From positions 1 to 64,000 of the forward strand of contig CAJTLB010000001.1 of assembly GCA_910577045.1 (NCBI GenBank): a DNA stretch of 64,000 nt, written 5' to 3'. This stretch comes from an uncultured Lachnospiraceae bacterium (GTDB lineage: Bacteria; Bacillota; Clostridia; Lachnospirales; Lachnospiraceae). Below, piece by piece: positions 60,484 to 64,000 of this stretch. How positions within the stretch are numbered: the stretch's first letter is position 1; the number at the start of each line of letters is the position of its first letter. Under the pieces are notes generated by a model. It searched no databases. It was given only the letters and a program-made list of their open reading frames with translations, and was not told the DNA's origin. The translations under genes were made by a program, and so were the position numbers.

Positions 60484-63114
60484 ATGAAAAGATTAGTAAT
60501 CGGGATCTTAGCACATGTGGATGCTGGAAAGACAACATTATCAGAAGCAATGCTCTATACCAGCGGCGCAATTAAAAAGGCAGGGCGTGTAGATAATAAA
60601 GATGCATTTTTAGACACTTATGGCTTAGAGAAAGAGAGAGGAATTACAATTTTTTCAAAACAAGCTTGTTTTTCTTTCCAAAATATGCAGGTTAGTTTAT
60701 TGGATACACCAGGCCATGTCGATTTTTCAGCTGAGATGGAAAGGACGTTGTCAGTATTAGATTATGCGATACTGGTAATTAGCGGGACAGACGGGATACA
60801 AGGGCATACAGGGACACTTTGGAAATTATTGGGGGATTATAAAATTCCTGTATTTATATTTGTAAATAAAATGGACCAAAATGGTGCAGATAGGCAGAAG
60901 CGGATAGTAGAATTAAAAGAAAAATTAGATGATAATTGTATTGATTTTAGCATGGAGAAAGAAGAACTTTTTGATGCGTTAGCAATGTGCCAAGAAGATG
61001 TTATGGAAGAATTCTTGGATAATGGCAGAATAGAGGATTATACAATTGTAAATCTAATTAAAGAGAGAACGATTTTCCCTTGCTTTTTTGGATCGGCATT
61101 AAGGCAGCAAGGGGTTAAGGAGTTTTTAGAAGGACTGGAACAATATACAAAGGAATTAGCTTACCCAGAAGAATTTGGTGCAAGGGTGTTTAAGGTTGCA
61201 AGAGATGAGGTGGGCAACCGTTTAACTTATTTAAAAATTACAGGAGGCAGCTTAAAGGTAAAAGATATATTGGATGGGCAGAAAGTTAATCAGATTCGTG
61301 TATATTCTGGAATAAAATATAAGGTGCCCACAGAGGCAGCAGCAGGGCAAGTTTGTGCAGTAACAGGGCTTTTAGGGACATATCCGGGGAAAGGGTTTGG
61401 GTTGGAAAAAAAAGAAAGAAAGCCAGTATTAGAACCAGCTTTGACATATCAGCTTTTATTGCCAGAAGGATGTGATGCAGCAAAAGTTTTGCCGCAGCTT
61501 CGCCAGTTAGAAGAAGAAGAGCCTGAACTCCATATAACTTGGGATGAAAGATTACAAGAAATAAAAGTACAGTTGATGGGGGAGGTACAAACAGAAGTCT
61601 TAAAAAGGCGGATAGAGGAACGGTTCCAAATAATAGTAGAATTTGGTCCAGGTAGTATTGTATATAAAGAAACAATAGCGAATATAGTAGAAGGAGTCGG
61701 GCATTTTGAACCTCTGCGTCATTATGCAGAGGTTCATCTACTTATGGAGCCAGGAGAAAGGGGAAGTGGGCTTGTATTGGAAAGTTGTTGTAGTGAGGAT
61801 AAATTAGATAAAAATTGGCAAAGGCTTGTTTTAACTCACCTACAAGAAAAGGACCATAAAGGCGTACTTACAGGATCGGCTATTACGGATATAAAAATTA
61901 CCTTGGCAGCAGGAAAAGCGCATCAAAAACATACAGAAGGAGGAGATTTTAGGGAAGCGACCTACCGTGCAGTAAGGCAGGGGCTAATGCAGGCACAGTC
62001 TGTACTTTTAGAACCATATTATAAGTTTACGTTAGAGCTTCCAGAGCAGATGCTTGGCAGGGCTATGGGAGATATGGAACGGATTTCTGGGAGCTTTTTG
62101 GCACCAACCATACAAGGAGGGATAGCATTTCTTACTGGCGAGGTGCCTGTTTCTACTATGCAAGATTACCAGAAAGAATTCCTTGTTTATACGAAAGGGC
62201 TGGGACACTTATTTCTCAGTATGAGTGGGTATAAGCCGTGCCATAATGAGATAGAAGTAATTGATTATTTGGCTTATGATGCAGAGGGAGATATTGAAAA
62301 TCCGGCTGACTCCGTTTTTTGTTCTCATGGGGCAGGTTTTATTGTAAAATGGGATGAAGTAAAGAAGTATATGCATGTAGAGAGTGTTTTACAGAAAGAA
62401 ATAGTAGAAATGATAGAAAAGCCAAAGAAGGAGGGAAAGGATTTACAAGAAGAATGGATAGGGGAAGATGAGGTAGAAAAGATTTTTGCTAAGACATTCT
62501 TTGCAAATAAGGCAGATAAAACAATTTCTAGAAAGAAATTTGCCCCTGTAAAAAAAGAAAATATTAGTGGTTATACAGGAATAAGGAATGATAAAAAGAG
62601 GCAAGAAGGGGCATTAGAGGAATATATATTGGTAGATGGGTACAATGTAATTTTTACATGGGAAGAATTAAGAGAGCTTGCTAGTATCAATATAGATGGT
62701 GCTAGAGATCGGTTATTGGATATTATGTGCAATTATCAAGGGATAAAGAAGTGCCATTTGATGGTGGTATTTGATGCTTATCGGATACAGGGGCATAGGA
62801 CAGAAATACTGGATTATCATAATATCCATGTAGTATATACAAAAGAGGCAGAAACAGCAGATCAATATATAGAAAAATTCGCACATGAAAATTCAAAACG
62901 ATATCGGGTAACAGTAGTAACTTCTGATGGATTAGAACAGATTATTATACATGGGCAAGGATGTTTATTAATGTCATCAAGGGAATTATTAAAGGAAGTG
63001 GAGAAGATAAACAGGGAAATTCAGGAGAATTATCTTGGCACAGAAACAGGGATAAAGAAGGTGGCGCCACTTGCTAGATTAGGGGATAAAATGCCGGAAA
63101 TAGATAGATCTTAA
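60484..63114 (+). CDS. TetM/EF-G-like ribosomal GTPase fused to a YacP/Rae1-like NYN nuclease
   Basis: The 876-residue protein has an EF-G/TetM-type GTPase at the N-terminus (G1 AHVDAGKT at 10-17, DTPGH, NKMD), then domains II-V (about 235-640) in the TetM order, including the late GEVPVSTMQDYQKEF and GLGHLFLSMSGY segments. A charged linker (about 650-705) leads to a C-terminal NYN domain (about 713-850) with D718-G-Y-N, VVFDAY, ETADQYIEKFAHE and VTSDGLEQ, closely resembling YacP/Rae1, the B. subtilis endonuclease that cuts mRNA in the ribosomal A site. A GTPase that binds ribosomes carrying such a nuclease suggests ribosome rescue or mRNA cleavage on stalled ribosomes. The ribosome site is weak; translation may be coupled to the upstream gene. 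Confidence 0.88.
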   Translation: MKRLVIGILAHVDAGKTTLSEAMLYTSGAIKKAGRVDNKDAFLDTYGLEKERGITIFSKQACFSFQNMQVSLLDTPGHVDFSAEMERTLSVLDYAILVISGTDGIQGHTGTLWKLLGDYKIPVFIFVNKMDQNGADRQKRIVELKEKLDDNCIDFSMEKEELFDALAMCQEDVMEEFLDNGRIEDYTIVNLIKERTIFPCFFGSALRQQGVKEFLEGLEQYTKELAYPEEFGARVFKVARDEVGNRLTYLKITGGSLKVKDILDGQKVNQIRVYSGIKYKVPTEAAAGQVCAVTGLLGTYPGKGFGLEKKERKPVLEPALTYQLLLPEGCDAAKVLPQLRQLEEEEPELHITWDERLQEIKVQLMGEVQTEVLKRRIEERFQIIVEFGPGSIVYKETIANIVEGVGHFEPLRHYAEVHLLMEPGERGSGLVLESCCSEDKLDKNWQRLVLTHLQEKDHKGVLTGSAITDIKITLAAGKAHQKHTEGGDFREATYRAVRQGLMQAQSVLLEPYYKFTLELPEQMLGRAMGDMERISGSFLAPTIQGGIAFLTGEVPVSTMQDYQKEFLVYTKGLGHLFLSMSGYKPCHNEIEVIDYLAYDAEGDIENPADSVFCSHGAGFIVKWDEVKKYMHVESVLQKEIVEMIEKPKKEGKDLQEEWIGEDEVEKIFAKTFFANKADKTISRKKFAPVKKENISGYTGIRNDKKRQEGALEEYILVDGYNVIFTWEELRELASINIDGARDRLLDIMCNYQGIKKCHLMVVFDAYRIQGHRTEILDYHNIHVVYTKEAETADQYIEKFAHENSKRYRVTVVTSDGLEQIIIHGQGCLLMSSRELLKEVEKINREIQENYLGTETGIKKVAPLARLGDKMPEIDRS

Positions 63115-63143
63115 TTGTTTTTTATTTTAGGATGTGGTATAAT
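63115..63143 (+). promoter_or_regulatory. Promoter of the PAS histidine kinase
   Basis: TTGTTT (63115-63120) and TATAAT (63138-63143) are 17 bases apart, 36 bases before ATG 63180. Confidence 0.55.
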
Positions 63144-63179
63144 AGAACAAAATGTTTTTTAGTCTGATGGAGAGGGAAA

Positions 63180-64000
63180 ATGAAGATACGGGATTATTTT
63201 AGGAAAATAGCAGATTTTTCACTGGAACAGATTATTATTTTTGATGAGCAAGGAGAAATTTTATCCGCAAACAGGGAAGCAGAGCAGGGGCTTGGGTATG
63301 AAGAAGGAGAGATAATAGGAGTAGATATTGGAAAAGTAATACCTGGTCTTATACATAAAACGGAAGATGGACAGCTAGATGGGATAAAGTGTGGGATGGA
63401 AATTATTGCTGGAAGTGTCTACCGGAAGAACCAAACTTGTTTCCCAGCCGATATTAGGTTACAACAAGTAGAAGAAACGCCGCTGTTATATGTTTTTTTA
63501 GCGAAAGATGCCCGTGAGCATGTTGGTGTAGTGAGAGAGCTAGAAAAGGTAAAAAATGAGGCAGAACAAGCAGAAAATACAAAAAATGAGTTTGTTGCTA
63601 ATGTAACACATGAGCTTCGTACTCCTGTGAATGGGATTCTTGGGCATATCCAAAATTTAATGGTTATAGAGGACAGGCCACAACAGAAAAAAACAATGCA
63701 AATTATTGAACGTTGTTGCATGGATATGAATAAATTGATTAATAATATCCTAGATTTTTCAAAGCTGCAAGCGAATAAATTTATTCTGGAAGAACGAGAA
63801 TTTGATTTTAGGGAGATGATGCACCATGTCGAAGACATTCATTTTTCAAAAGCAAGAGAGAAAGGGTTATTATTCCAGATTAATATTGACGACAATGTTC
63901 CAGTAAGAGTGGTTGGGGATGAATTACGGATCACACAAGTATTAAATAACTTAATATCCAATGCAATTAAGTTTACAGATTCTGGGAAGGTTGCCGTGGA
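63180..64000 (+). CDS. PAS-domain sensor histidine kinase (partial, runs off the window)
   Basis: About 273 residues are visible. An N-terminal PAS domain (about 10-115) is followed by a coiled linker and a histidine kinase core with H144 in FVANVTHELRTPVNGILGH; the ATPase region begins with LNNLISNAIKFTDSG at the window edge. No membrane helix is seen, so it is cytoplasmic. AGAGGG lies just before ATG 63180. The layout suggests a hybrid kinase that may continue with a receiver domain, but that lies outside the window. Confidence 0.88.
   Translation, partial: MKIRDYFRKIADFSLEQIIIFDEQGEILSANREAEQGLGYEEGEIIGVDIGKVIPGLIHKTEDGQLDGIKCGMEIIAGSVYRKNQTCFPADIRLQQVEETPLLYVFLAKDAREHVGVVRELEKVKNEAEQAENTKNEFVANVTHELRTPVNGILGHIQNLMVIEDRPQQKKTMQIIERCCMDMNKLINNILDFSKLQANKFILEEREFDFREMMHHVEDIHFSKAREKGLLFQINIDDNVPVRVVGDELRITQVLNNLISNAIKFTDSGKVAV

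Noticed and set aside
60484..63114. Plain tetracycline-resistance protein (TetM)
   Set aside because: The C-terminal nuclease domain, position in a signalling cluster and sequence differences do not support calling it a resistance gene.

Overview
The window looks like chromosome of a spore-forming, anaerobic, AT-rich Firmicute, most likely a Lachnospiraceae-type gut clostridium. Support comes from spoVAD-spoVAE, a Csp-like subtilase, scpA-scpB, large serine recombinases of the clostridial type, a choline-binding-type repeat surface protein and strong GGAGG ribosome sites throughout. No rRNA, tRNA or CRISPR array was seen.

Layout. 1-15.9 kb is mostly housekeeping and metabolism: an M16 peptidase and metY, a ClpP/TepA-like protease, an 18-bp minisatellite in the leader of a coiled-coil/J-domain gene, spoVAD-spoVAE (minus strand), purC-purF-purB, and a divergent nucleoside-salvage locus. 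That locus has a LacI regulator fused to a ribokinase on one side and ribokinase, GNAT, nucleoside hydrolase and a DcuC-type transporter on the other. 16-21 kb is a decayed region: a broken AAA+ ATPase, a broken SpoIIE-type phosphatase, an intact response regulator/histidine kinase pair, an unknown small protein and a broken phage-tail-tube (gp19/Afp1-like) gene. I read it as the wreck of a contractile injection system (eCIS) locus whose two-component regulator survives. 21-29.3 kb holds cell-envelope genes (LtaS-like enzyme, two D,D-carboxypeptidases), a phosphoesterase and scpAB. 29.3-29.9 kb has no gene but two large nested-cruciform repeat elements. 30-41.5 kb holds a GntR-controlled ABC-2 transporter and two ABC exporter pairs, one beside an AraC regulator and the other with a frameshifted first subunit.

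41.5-49 kb has a subtilase and then a TnpW-like small gene with three tandem large serine recombinases. 49-57 kb has a solute-binding lipoprotein beside a chemoreceptor, a large helicase/nuclease/exonuclease fusion, and a repeat-rich secreted surface protein. 57.3-64 kb is a signalling group (HD-GYP, FIST, soluble MCP), then a TetM-like GTPase fused to a YacP/Rae1-like NYN nuclease, then a PAS histidine kinase cut by the window end.

The strongest novelty candidates are the GTPase-Rae1 fusion, the helicase-PD-(D/E)XK-DEDDh fusion, the twin cruciform elements, the decayed eCIS with two promoters carrying identically spaced 11-bp regulator repeats, the minisatellite leader, and the serine-recombinase trio. 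All family assignments are from reading motifs by eye; no database search was run.
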